13,418 nucleotides of DNA from Anaerolineae bacterium (GTDB lineage: Bacteria; Chloroflexota; Anaerolineae; JAFGEY01): the NCBI GenBank assembly GCA_016929205.1, contig JAFGJF010000625.1, positions 1 to 13,418 of the forward strand, read 5' to 3'. The position numbers and the translations under genes are program-made. Under the pieces are notes generated by a model. It saw only the letters and a list, made by a program, of their open reading frames with translations, did no database searches and was not told the DNA's origin. This document shows positions 1-6,225 of this stretch, piece by piece (position 1 is the stretch's first letter; the number at the start of each line of letters is the position of its first letter).

Positions 1-644
1 ACGCGGCCCGTCTCCAGCACGTACGCCCGGTTGGCGACGGACAAAGCCATAGCAGCGTTCTGTTCAACCAGCAAGATGCTCACTCCCTGCTCGTGGATGT
101 GCTGAATGATGTCAAAGATCTCTTCAACCAGGATCGGCGCCAATCCCATGGATGGTTCGTCGAGCAGCAGCAGCTCGGGTTTGGCCATCAGCCCCCGGCC
201 CATGGCCAGCATCTGTTGTTCGCCGCCAGAAAGCGTGCCTCCCAACTGCGTCAGGCGTTCTTGAAGCCGGGGAAAGTGACCAAAAACGCGTTCCATTGCC
301 TCTTGTATCTCGGCCTTGTCGCTGCGCGTAAAAGCGCCCATTTCCAAATTTTCCTGCACCGTCAGCGGAGCAAAGATCTTGCGACCCTCAGGAACCTGGA
401 TGATGCCTTTTTTGACAATGAAATCGGCAGGATGCCCGACAATGCTTTCTCCCTTGTACAAGATCCGGCCTGCCGTCGGCAGCAGCAGCCCCGAGATTGT
501 CTTGAGGGTGGTGCTTTTGCCTGCGCCGTTGGCCCCGATCAGGGTGACGATTTCGCCCTCTTGCACGTGAAACGTGATGCCCTGCAGGGCCTGGATTGCG
601 CCGTAATTGACGGCCAGATTTTCAACGTTCAGAATGTCGTTCAT
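1..644 (-). CDS. livF: LivF, branched-chain amino acid ABC transporter ATPase (3' end cut by window edge)
   Basis: Cytoplasmic ATPase that pairs with LivG to power branched-chain (hydrophobic) amino acid uptake. I translated 214 codons from the ATG at 644 to the window edge. Visible motifs are Walker A GANGAGKST (residues 37-45), Q-loop in IIQVPEGRKIF (81-91), the ABC signature LSGGEQQ (138-144), Walker B LLLLDEPSMGLAP (158-170) and the switch-histidine position, which is Gln in LLVEQNAA (191-198), as is usual for LivF. The VPEGRKIF stretch after the Q-loop is typical of LivF rather than LivG. Family members are about 235-240 residues, so roughly 20-25 C-terminal residues lie outside the window. 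The start is one base after the livG stop codon, so translation is probably coupled. It is the last visible gene of livKHMGF. All motifs are intact. Confidence 0.95.
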   Translation of the reverse strand, partial: MNDILNVENLAVNYGAIQALQGITFHVQEGEIVTLIGANGAGKSTTLKTISGLLLPTAGRILYKGESIVGHPADFIVKKGIIQVPEGRKIFAPLTVQENLEMGAFTRSDKAEIQEAMERVFGHFPRLQERLTQLGGTLSGGEQQMLAMGRGLMAKPELLLLDEPSMGLAPILVEEIFDIIQHIHEQGVSILLVEQNAAMALSVANRAYVLETGR

Positions 645-645
645 A

Positions 646-1434
646 TCACGCCTCCGCCCTCGCACCAACCACTTTGCCCTTGCCCAGATAGGCCTCGATC
701 ACCAGCGGGTTGGTCTGGATCTCGCGCGCCTTGCCCCGGGCGATCACTTCGCCAAAGTCCATCACCGTGATGTGTTCGCAGATGCCCATCACCACGCGCA
801 TCTGGTGCTCGATCAGCAGGATCGTCAGCTTGAAGCGGTCGCGGATAAAGTGGATCAAGTCCATCAGTTCCACCGTTTCCTGTGGGTTCATTCCCGCCGC
901 CGGTTCGTCAAGCAAAAGCAAGTGTGGCTCTGCGGCCAGTGCGCGGGCGATCTCTAGCCTTCGCTGCTGGCCGTAAGGCAAGCTGGATGCCACCTCGTCT
1001 TGCAGATCCTGCAAGCTAAAGACGGACAAAAAGTCCTGAGTCTCTTCGGTCAGCTCTCTTTCGCGTTTGGCAAAACGGTCAGTGCGCAAGATGGCGTCGA
1101 CCAGTCCATAGCCCGCGTGTGGGTGGTAGGCGATGCGCACGTTGTCCAGTACGGTCAGCTTGGGAAAGATGCGAATGTTTTGAAAGGTGCGGGCGATGCC
1201 AAGTTGTGTGATCCGGTGCGGCTCCAGGCCGACGACGTTCTGGCCCATAAACTGGACCCCGCCTTCACTGGGAGCGTACAGACCGGTAATCATGTTGAAT
1301 ACCGTGGTTTTTCCCGCCCCGTTTGGGCCGATCAGCCCATAGAGCGCGCCTTCCGGCACCTCGATGCTAAAATCGTGCACAGCCCGCAGGCCGCCAAAAA
1401 ACTTGCCAAGCCCGTCAATCTTTAGCACTGACAT
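646..1434 (-). CDS. livG: LivG, branched-chain amino acid ABC transporter ATPase
   Basis: Second cytoplasmic ATPase of the branched-chain amino acid importer; forms the nucleotide-binding dimer with LivF. The product is 262 residues, normal for LivG (about 250-260). Motifs: Walker A GPNGAGKTT (36-44), Q-loop Q85 in ARTFQNIRIF, signature LPYGQQRRLEIARAL (152-166) with the LivG-type PYGQQR in place of LSGGQ, Walker B LLLLDEPAAGMNP (172-184) and switch His210 in LLIEHQM. The ATG at 1434 has a Shine-Dalgarno GAGGAG at 1443-1448, 8 bases upstream. The first 20 bases overlap the 3' end of livM, and the TGA stop is one base from the livF start, so the three genes are tightly coupled. Nothing is missing from the fold. 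Confidence 0.97.
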   Translation of the reverse strand: MSVLKIDGLGKFFGGLRAVHDFSIEVPEGALYGLIGPNGAGKTTVFNMITGLYAPSEGGVQFMGQNVVGLEPHRITQLGIARTFQNIRIFPKLTVLDNVRIAYHPHAGYGLVDAILRTDRFAKRERELTEETQDFLSVFSLQDLQDEVASSLPYGQQRRLEIARALAAEPHLLLLDEPAAGMNPQETVELMDLIHFIRDRFKLTILLIEHQMRVVMGICEHITVMDFGEVIARGKAREIQTNPLVIEAYLGKGKVVGARAEA

Positions 1435-2629
1435 GGTGTTCTCTCCTCGGCCAAATCTTGGATTTGAGAAAGCCTAATTCGGTTCCGCCGAAAAGACCCT
1501 GCGGCCTGAGCAGCATCACCAGCAGCAGGATCAAGGGATAGATTACGTACCGCCACAGCTCCATCCCTTGCGGGAGCAGTCGCAATCCTTCCAGGCTGAT
1601 CGCCCAGGCAAAAGCCGCGACCACGGTGCCGCTGATGCTGCCTAACCCGCCAAATACGACGATGATTAACGGGTCGAACGACTTGATAAAGTGAAATGCT
1701 GTCGGGTGCAGGGTGGGATAGCGATGTGCGTACAATGCCCCGGCCAACCCGGCAAAGAAACTGCCGACCACAAAAGGCAGCGTTTTGTACTTTATGGTGT
1801 CAATACCCATCGATTTTGCAGCAATTTCGTCCTCGCGGATAGAGAGAATCGCCCGTCCCTCGCTCGATTGCATCAGGTTGCGCATCACCACGACCGCTAT
1901 ACCCAGTAGCACAAAACTCCAAAACCACGAAGCAAGCTGTGGCGTGCCAACCATGCCGCGCGCGCCCTTCATTTCTGGAAAGACGCTGTCCGCGTTATCA
2001 GCCAGTACCTTGACCACCATCGTAAAGCCCAGCGTGGCAATGCCAAAATAGTCGCCGCCCATCTTGAGTACGATCAGGCCGAAAAAGTAACTGATAATGG
2101 CAGCCAACGTTGCACCAAAGGCCAACGCAAGCAAAAAGGCGATTTGTCCTGCAACCACATCGGGCAGAAACGTAATTACACCACATATATCTTTCAAATA
2201 GATCCATGGGCTGGCACCGCCGGTTACGGCCCAATGAACGATCCAGCCGACGGCTGCAGCGGCCAATACGCCAATGCTGACCCATTTGGCAGTGCCTTTT
2301 TGCAGAAATGCGACGATGGCTAACCCGATCAATAGCGTGGCCAATACCACAGCCAGGCCGGCCAGATCGTCGTTCTTCCAGCGGTAGGTGATATCTGCTG
2401 CGGCGTATGCACCGATGGCATAAAATCCCCACTGTCCCAACGAAAACTGGCCGTTAAATCCGTAAATGAGGTTCAGTCCCAGGGAAACGATGGCCATAAT
2501 GCACGCCTTTTGCAGAATCGTCGCCCAATAGGTCGTCAACAGTCCGAGGCTGATCATCAGTTGCACTATGGCGTAAACGGCAGCACTACCGATGATCCAT
2601 TTCCAGTGTCCGAAAAATCGTTTGAGCAT
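1415..2629 (-). CDS. livM: LivM, branched-chain amino acid ABC transporter permease (enlarged)
   Basis: Inner-membrane permease that forms the translocation path with LivH. I choose the ATG at 2629 (404 residues), with AGGAG at 2636-2640 upstream; a TTG two codons earlier is less likely. Family motifs: LGLNLIYGFNGQFSLGQWGFYAIGAY (50-75), MGGDYFGIATLGF (190-202), the cytoplasmic coupling EAA-like loop REDEIAAKSMGID that contacts the ATPases, and VFGGLGSISGTVVAA. The C-terminus LLRPQGLFG is typical. The distance between the GAY motif and the GGDYFGIATLG motif is about 117 residues, roughly twice what I expect for LivM. The extra part (about 88-155) contains at least one added hydrophobic segment. 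The gene starts 9 bases after the livH stop, and that stop codon overlaps its ribosome binding site. Confidence 0.93.
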   Translation of the reverse strand: MLKRFFGHWKWIIGSAAVYAIVQLMISLGLLTTYWATILQKACIMAIVSLGLNLIYGFNGQFSLGQWGFYAIGAYAAADITYRWKNDDLAGLAVVLATLLIGLAIVAFLQKGTAKWVSIGVLAAAAVGWIVHWAVTGGASPWIYLKDICGVITFLPDVVAGQIAFLLALAFGATLAAIISYFFGLIVLKMGGDYFGIATLGFTMVVKVLADNADSVFPEMKGARGMVGTPQLASWFWSFVLLGIAVVVMRNLMQSSEGRAILSIREDEIAAKSMGIDTIKYKTLPFVVGSFFAGLAGALYAHRYPTLHPTAFHFIKSFDPLIIVVFGGLGSISGTVVAAFAWAISLEGLRLLPQGMELWRYVIYPLILLLVMLLRPQGLFGGTELGFLKSKIWPRREHHVSAKD

Positions 2630-2638
2630 GACCAACTC

Positions 2639-4147
2639 CTATGCTTTCTCGCCCTCAGGTTCGCCAAAAATGCCCGTAGGCTTGATTACGAGAACGATAA
2701 TCAAAATTGTGAAGGCAATCGCATCGCGCATCGGCGTGGAAATATAGGCCGCGCTCAGTTCCTCAGCCTGGCCCATAATCAGCGAACCGACAAACGCGCC
2801 GGGGATGTTGCCAATGCCGCCCAGCACCGCGGCTACAAAAGCACGCAAACCGGGCATAATGCCCATATTCCACACGATCTGCGGGTAGGCGACAGCATAG
2901 AGCACGCTCGCCGCACCGGCCAGGGCAGCGCCCAGGGCAAAGGTGAAGGAAATGATCAAGTTGACGTTGATACCCATCAGGCTGGCCGTAGCTTTGTCCC
3001 AAGCCGAGGCACGCATCGCTTTGCCGATCTTGGTTTGGTTGACGACGTACTGCAAGGCGATCAGCAAAAAGATCGATGCGGTCATGACAATGATCTGGAT
3101 ATTGGTGACGCCCACGTCCAGAACGGTCAAGGTCATATACATGCTGCCCGCGCCGCCGGTCAGCAACCCAAAGCGAACGAGCAACTTGAGATATGGGTTT
3201 TGTGCGATGGCTGCCCCACGCCCGTTTTTGCCCGCTTTCTGTATTCCCCAAAATGCCAACTGCACGATGCCCGAAAGCAGCAAGGTGGCCAAAAAGACGA
3301 TCAGCAAGGTTGTGTTTGGATTAGTGGTATCCCAGCGAATGAGGTCGAACGGTCGCTCGTAGGTGACAAAGTCAGGCCCAAAGCTGAAATCGAGAGCTGA
3401 AAAATACTCGAGGAAAAACGAGACGCCAACGGCGGTGATCAACGCCGCGATGCGCGGTGCGTTCCGAAGCGGTTTGTATGCCACACGCTCGACGACGACG
3501 GCCAGGAACGCGCTGATTGTTGTCGAGGTCAAGATGATCAACAAAACGCCCAGTGCCAGCGTCCAGCCTGGCGCCTGCTCGGTTCCGGTTAGACTGGTGT
3601 ACAACGCACCGGGCCAATGATGCATATTAAATCTAGAAGTCGTATAAAAGCTGACAAACGCGCCAACCATAAAAAAGTCGCCGTGAGCAAAGTTGATCAG
3701 CTTGACCACGCCGTAAACCATCGTGTATCCCAACGCAATCAGGGCGTAAATGAATCCTTTTTGCAATCCGCCAGCCACGATCGCGGCAAACAGGCCGGGA
3801 TTGAGAATAAATTCTCCCAGCAACTTGATCATCACTCCGACGATGAGAGTGAGAAACCACCCTTTGGCAACGGCTTCCTGGGGTGTTTGTCGACGGACCA
3901 GTCCGACCAGCATCAGCACCGTCCAGGCAATGGCCACGTACAAGATCACCGATCGCAGGCTCTGGACGGCGGCAAGTGCCGGGCCACTCAGGCTGGTGTT
4001 GAGTTCGCCCTCCGCGATTGCGATCATGGTTTTGGCCAGAGAGTTATTAAAAACAAGGACGCCCAGGTAAATGCCCACCAATCCTGCACCGAGCACGAGG
4101 ATCCAAAGCACAATCGTTCTTGTACGGTTTGTCTTGTTGTCGTTCAT
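2639..4147 (-). CDS. livH: LivH, branched-chain amino acid ABC transporter permease (N-terminally extended)
   Basis: Inner-membrane permease, partner of LivM. Starting at the ATG at 4147 it has 502 residues; a TTG two codons upstream is an alternative. The LivH core begins near residue 120 with FIYALIALGYTMVYGVVKLINFAHGDFFMVGAF (132-164). The EAA-type coupling loop is KAMRASAWDKATASLMGINV (376-395), followed by AVLGGIGNIPGAFVGS and the C-terminal IKPTGIFGEPEGEKA. Typical LivH is about 290-340 residues. The first 110 or so residues here are extra and hold about three hydrophobic segments (about 12-33, 64-84 and 97-115). A second insertion of about 60 residues (about 275-345) lies before the QTKIGKAMRA motif and includes a basic Gly/Lys-rich loop near 302-312. 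The core is otherwise intact. A stem-loop precedes the gene. Confidence 0.93.
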   Translation of the reverse strand: MNDNKTNRTRTIVLWILVLGAGLVGIYLGVLVFNNSLAKTMIAIAEGELNTSLSGPALAAVQSLRSVILYVAIAWTVLMLVGLVRRQTPQEAVAKGWFLTLIVGVMIKLLGEFILNPGLFAAIVAGGLQKGFIYALIALGYTMVYGVVKLINFAHGDFFMVGAFVSFYTTSRFNMHHWPGALYTSLTGTEQAPGWTLALGVLLIILTSTTISAFLAVVVERVAYKPLRNAPRIAALITAVGVSFFLEYFSALDFSFGPDFVTYERPFDLIRWDTTNPNTTLLIVFLATLLLSGIVQLAFWGIQKAGKNGRGAAIAQNPYLKLLVRFGLLTGGAGSMYMTLTVLDVGVTNIQIIVMTASIFLLIALQYVVNQTKIGKAMRASAWDKATASLMGINVNLIISFTFALGAALAGAASVLYAVAYPQIVWNMGIMPGLRAFVAAVLGGIGNIPGAFVGSLIMGQAEELSAAYISTPMRDAIAFTILIIVLVIKPTGIFGEPEGEKA

Positions 4148-4171
4148 AACCAACTCTTTTCAAACAAAGAA

Positions 4172-4211
4172 AGAGAGGGCGACGCAATGTCTTGGTCGCA
4201 TCGCCCTCTCT
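4172..4211 (-). terminator. Stem-loop between livK and livH, likely partial terminator or attenuator
   Basis: The arms 4172-4182 (AGAGAGGGCGA) and 4201-4211 are perfect 11-bp complements. Two more G-C pairs (4184-4185 with 4198-4199) follow one mismatch, leaving a 12-base loop. On the minus strand, the direction of transcription, the hairpin is followed by TTCTTTGTTTGA (4171-4160), a T-rich but interrupted tract. It lies just after livK (stop at 4235) and just before livH (start 4147). Partial termination or 3'-end protection after the binding-protein gene is a known arrangement that yields excess binding protein over permease. The hairpin is seen directly; the role is inferred. Confidence 0.7.
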
Positions 4212-4234
4212 AGAATCTGAGCTAGATAAAAAGC

Positions 4235-5362
4235 TTATGGGGCGACAAACTTGACAAACTGCATTTGGCCATCTTTGACTTGGTTGATAGCTGCAGTCTT
4301 GATCGGGTCGCCTTCTTCGTTAAACGTAATCTTGCCGGCTACACCCTCGAAATTGATCCCGGCCAATGCGTCACGCACTTTGACCGGATCGTTGCTGTTG
4401 GCCTTTTTGATTGCCTCAAACAGCACGTTGGTCGCGTCATAGGCCAAGACAGCCAGCGCGTCGGGGGCCTTTCCGTATTTGGCCTCGTACGCCTGCAGGA
4501 AATTCTGCACAACCGGGCGTGGGTCGGCCGCCGAATAGTGGTTGGAGTGATACCCGCCGTCTACTGCGGCCAGGTCCAGGTCTGCCGAGTCCCAGCCGTC
4601 GCCGCCCATCAACGTGGCGGTGATGCCTTTTTCCTTGGCTTGCTTGCCGATCAGGTTGACCTTGTTGTAATAGTCGGGCAGGAACAGGACGTCGGGGTTG
4701 GCATCTGCCACCTTGGACAGGATCGCAGAAAAGTCGGTGTCTTCGGCGGTGTAGGCCTCATACACGACGACCTTGCCGCCCATTTCCTCAAAGTACTGCT
4801 GGAAATATTCGGCCAGGCCCAACACATAGTCGTTGCCCTTGTCGTACATCACGGCTGCGGTCGCAGCATTCAGGTCTTTTTTGGCAAAGCTGGCCAGCAC
4901 CTCGCCCTGGAAGGGGTCGAGGAAACAAGCGCGGAAGGTGTATGGCTTGCCGAGAGTCACCTTGGGATTGGTCGAGGTGGGGCTGATCTGCAAAACTTGC
5001 TTGGGGTTGGCGACCTCAGAGATGGGGATGGACGCGCTGGAGCAAACTTCGCCAACGATAAACTTGACGCCATCCTGGTCGATCACCTTGTTCGCTGCGT
5101 CAGTCGCGGTCGCGCCATCGCAGCCGCCGTCCGCCAGAACCCACTCAATCGGTTTGCCCAACAGTCCGCCTTTGTCGTTCCATTCATTGATCGCCATCTC
5201 GGCGCCTTCCTGGCTCGACTGGCCGTAGGTTGGTACCGGGCCGGTCATCGGAAAGATCAAGGCGAGCTTGACACCTTTTGCGGCGCCACCCGTACAGCCC
5301 GCTGCGCCAACGAGCGCGGCCAATACCAACACAATCGCTACAAATTTCCATGCGTTCTTCAT
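4235..5362 (-). CDS. livK: LivK/LivJ-type branched-chain amino acid binding lipoprotein
   Basis: Extracytoplasmic substrate-binding protein (375 residues, periplasmic-binding type I fold) that delivers branched-chain or other hydrophobic amino acids to LivHM. The N-terminus is a lipoprotein signal: Lys-containing start, hydrophobic core 7-19 and a lipobox ending AAGC with Cys23 as the probable lipidation site, followed by a short Gly/Ala linker. Family motifs include LALIFPMTGPVPTYGQSSQEGAEMA (33-57), the ligand-contacting CSSASIP, ISPTSTNP, TFRACFLDPFQG, VMYDKGNDYVLGLAEYF and the C-terminal ITFNEEGDP. The ATG at 5362 has a very strong Shine-Dalgarno AAAGGAGGAG (5371-5380) 8 bases upstream. 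As first gene of the operon and with a hairpin after it, it is probably the most highly expressed. The exact ligand cannot be read from sequence. Confidence 0.95.
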   Translation of the reverse strand: MKNAWKFVAIVLVLAALVGAAGCTGGAAKGVKLALIFPMTGPVPTYGQSSQEGAEMAINEWNDKGGLLGKPIEWVLADGGCDGATATDAANKVIDQDGVKFIVGEVCSSASIPISEVANPKQVLQISPTSTNPKVTLGKPYTFRACFLDPFQGEVLASFAKKDLNAATAAVMYDKGNDYVLGLAEYFQQYFEEMGGKVVVYEAYTAEDTDFSAILSKVADANPDVLFLPDYYNKVNLIGKQAKEKGITATLMGGDGWDSADLDLAAVDGGYHSNHYSAADPRPVVQNFLQAYEAKYGKAPDALAVLAYDATNVLFEAIKKANSNDPVKVRDALAGINFEGVAGKITFNEEGDPIKTAAINQVKDGQMQFVKFVAP

Positions 5363-5378
5363 TTAGAAAACTCCTCCT

Positions 5379-5388
5379 TTTGAGATAA
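5379..5388. repeat. 10-bp direct repeat, copy 1 (overlaps start of livK Shine-Dalgarno)
   Basis: TTTGAGATAA at 5379-5388 is repeated exactly at 5501-5510. On the minus strand this copy reads TTATCTCAAA and runs directly into the livK ribosome binding site. Confidence 0.5.
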
Positions 5389-5420
5389 ACGACGTTGATC
5401 CTATACCATCTTGTGGGTGC

Positions 5421-5462
5421 CTAGCCCGAACTGTCATCACGCTGCAGGCTAATTCACCTCCC
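5421..5462 (-). promoter_or_regulatory. livK leader element: upstream Shine-Dalgarno and small hairpin
   Basis: In the minus-strand transcript a near-perfect Shine-Dalgarno GGGAGGTGA (5462-5454) occurs about 95 bases before the livK start. It is followed at once by a hairpin whose arms are 5452-5447 and 5426-5421 (TTAGCC with GGCTAG, six pairs including one G-T). No ATG lies at normal spacing after this Shine-Dalgarno; the nearest GTG and ATG (5440 and 5437) are 13 and 16 bases away and open a 24-residue frame that ends in TAA directly against the livK ATG. The element may be a regulatory leader, but no known riboswitch was recognised. Confidence 0.3.
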
Positions 5463-5480
5463 TTCGTATACAAGCATCAT

Positions 5481-5509
5481 ATTATATTCATTTTCTCTTC
5501 TTTGAGATA
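5481..5509 (-). promoter_or_regulatory. livK: Possible livK operon promoter
   Basis: On the minus strand a consensus TATAAT -10 lies at 5486-5481, about 120 bases before the livK start. The position expected for a -35 (about 5509-5504) reads TATCTC, a poor match, so the promoter would be weak or activator-dependent. That -35 position falls inside one copy of a 10-bp direct repeat (5501-5510). The region is AT-rich compared with the surrounding genes. Confidence 0.35.
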
Positions 5510-5510
5510 A
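5501..5510. repeat. 10-bp direct repeat, copy 2 (overlaps presumed -35 region)
   Basis: Exact second copy of TTTGAGATAA, 122 bases from copy 1. It covers the place where the -35 element of the livK promoter should be, so it could be an activator or repressor site. A short exact repeat in an AT-rich leader can also arise by chance. Confidence 0.45.
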
Positions 5511-5519
5511 TGAGTGTAA

Positions 5520-5879
5520 CTAGGATTCAAAGATCAACTGGACTTCTGGTTTGTCAATATACGATAAAATGAGCCAGGATAACACGATGGAACTCAAATA
5601 GGTAATCAATATCGCCCATTTGAACCCGCTCTCTACCGTGTAAACATTGCCAAACAAGGTGATGATCCGAATAACGATGTTCAGGCCTTGCGTAAAAATG
5701 GTGAGCGTGCGCCCCCACGGCTTGTGGGACCAAAGCGCCCACCCCAGGAATGCACAGAGCAGTGCTAGCACCAACACAACAACCAGGCTCTGGAGCGTCA
5801 TTGTCCAGGGAAAGAGGATGAATGGTACAATCTGGGCAATAGCGATATAGGTGATCATACGGGATGAAGTTTGTTCCAT
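5520..5879 (-). CDS. Small four-helix membrane protein of unknown function
   Basis: I do not recognise a named family. The 119-residue product is mostly hydrophobic, with four probable membrane segments at about 9-26, 29-49, 58-76 and 86-107, and a WSHKPWGR stretch (50-57) between the second and third. The pattern of Gly/Trp-containing helices with a short basic loop resembles small DUF-type integral membrane proteins, but this is only a likeness. The ATG at 5879 lacks a clear Shine-Dalgarno. The gene lies upstream of the livK promoter on the same strand with 157 bases between them, so it is probably transcribed separately from the liv operon. A shadow frame on the same strand (5554-5886) has no membrane pattern, which supports this frame. 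Confidence 0.7.
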   Translation of the reverse strand: MEQTSSRMITYIAIAQIVPFILFPWTMTLQSLVVVLVLALLCAFLGWALWSHKPWGRTLTIFTQGLNIVIRIITLFGNVYTVESGFKWAILITYLSSIVLSWLILSYIDKPEVQLIFES

Positions 5880-6123
5880 AAAGCAACTCGATCTGTCAAT
5901 ATCCTAAAAAGCGAACGACTCGACACAAGCAAACGTTTGACGACGGCATCAAAGGTAAAAAGGCATCTTGGCAAGAGGATAAAGATTGGCCGACAATGAA
6001 CACTTGCCAAATGGACACATCATTGTGGCATTTGAGCACGAGGAAACACAGCCAAGAAAAATATGGAACTGATTATACCAAAAGACGGTCACGTTGTCAA
6101 AAGCGATTTTCGGTCATTTGAAC

Positions 6124-6151
6124 TGGACAGACGCTGCAAATCAAGTATAAT
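6124..6151 (+). promoter_or_regulatory. trkH: Probable trkH-trkA promoter
   Basis: A -35 TGGACA (6124-6129, five of six consensus bases) is followed after 16 bases by a perfect -10 TATAAT (6146-6151). The predicted transcription start is about 6157-6159, giving a leader of about 68 bases before the trkH ATG at 6226. This is the best housekeeping-type promoter in the window. Confidence 0.65.
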
Positions 6152-6164
6152 ATCTTTTGTCCAT

Positions 6165-6197
6165 AAGGGTCGGTTTAGCGAGGTTTTGTCGGCCCTT
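6165..6197 (+). terminator. Terminator-like hairpin in the trkH leader
   Basis: AAGGGTCG (6165-6172) can pair with CGGCCCTT (6190-6197): eight consecutive pairs including one G-T, with a 17-base loop. The right arm runs directly into TTTGTTTGTCT (6198-6208). It sits only about 8 bases after the predicted transcription start and 28 bases before the trkH ATG, so it would act in the leader of the potassium-uptake operon as an attenuator or a 5' stabilising stem. No known riboswitch core was recognised; the leader is too short for a c-di-AMP (ydaO-type) riboswitch if the promoter call is right. Confidence 0.5.
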
Positions 6198-6225
6198 TTT
6201 GTTTGTCTGGTATGGGTTGGCTGGA

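Larger units (their letters stand above)
5880..6225. other. Divergent intergenic region between the small membrane protein gene and trkH
   Basis: This 346-base stretch contains no gene that I can support. It is AT-richer than its surroundings. The right third holds a promoter (6124-6151) and a terminator-like hairpin (6165-6197) that face trkH. In the middle is an 8-bp inverted repeat, TTGGCAAG at 5968-5975 and CTTGCCAA at 6003-6010, separated by 27 bases; it could be an operator or hairpin. On the minus strand a TTGACA occurs at 5899-5894, but it is too close to the start of the small membrane protein gene to serve as its -35, and I see no clear promoter for that gene. Confidence 0.6.

Noticed and set aside
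93..770. A 225-codon open frame on the plus strand opposite livF.
   Set aside because: The opposite strand encodes LivF with all ABC motifs; this frame is its mirror.
4265..5383. A 372-codon open frame on the plus strand opposite livK.
   Set aside because: Shadow of livK. It has no motifs, and the strand with the lipoprotein signal, ribosome site and family blocks is the real one.
6157..6225. TTG start at 6157 that would add 23 residues to TrkH.
   Set aside because: It coincides with the predicted transcription start, has no ribosome site, and the family N-terminus fits the ATG at 6226.
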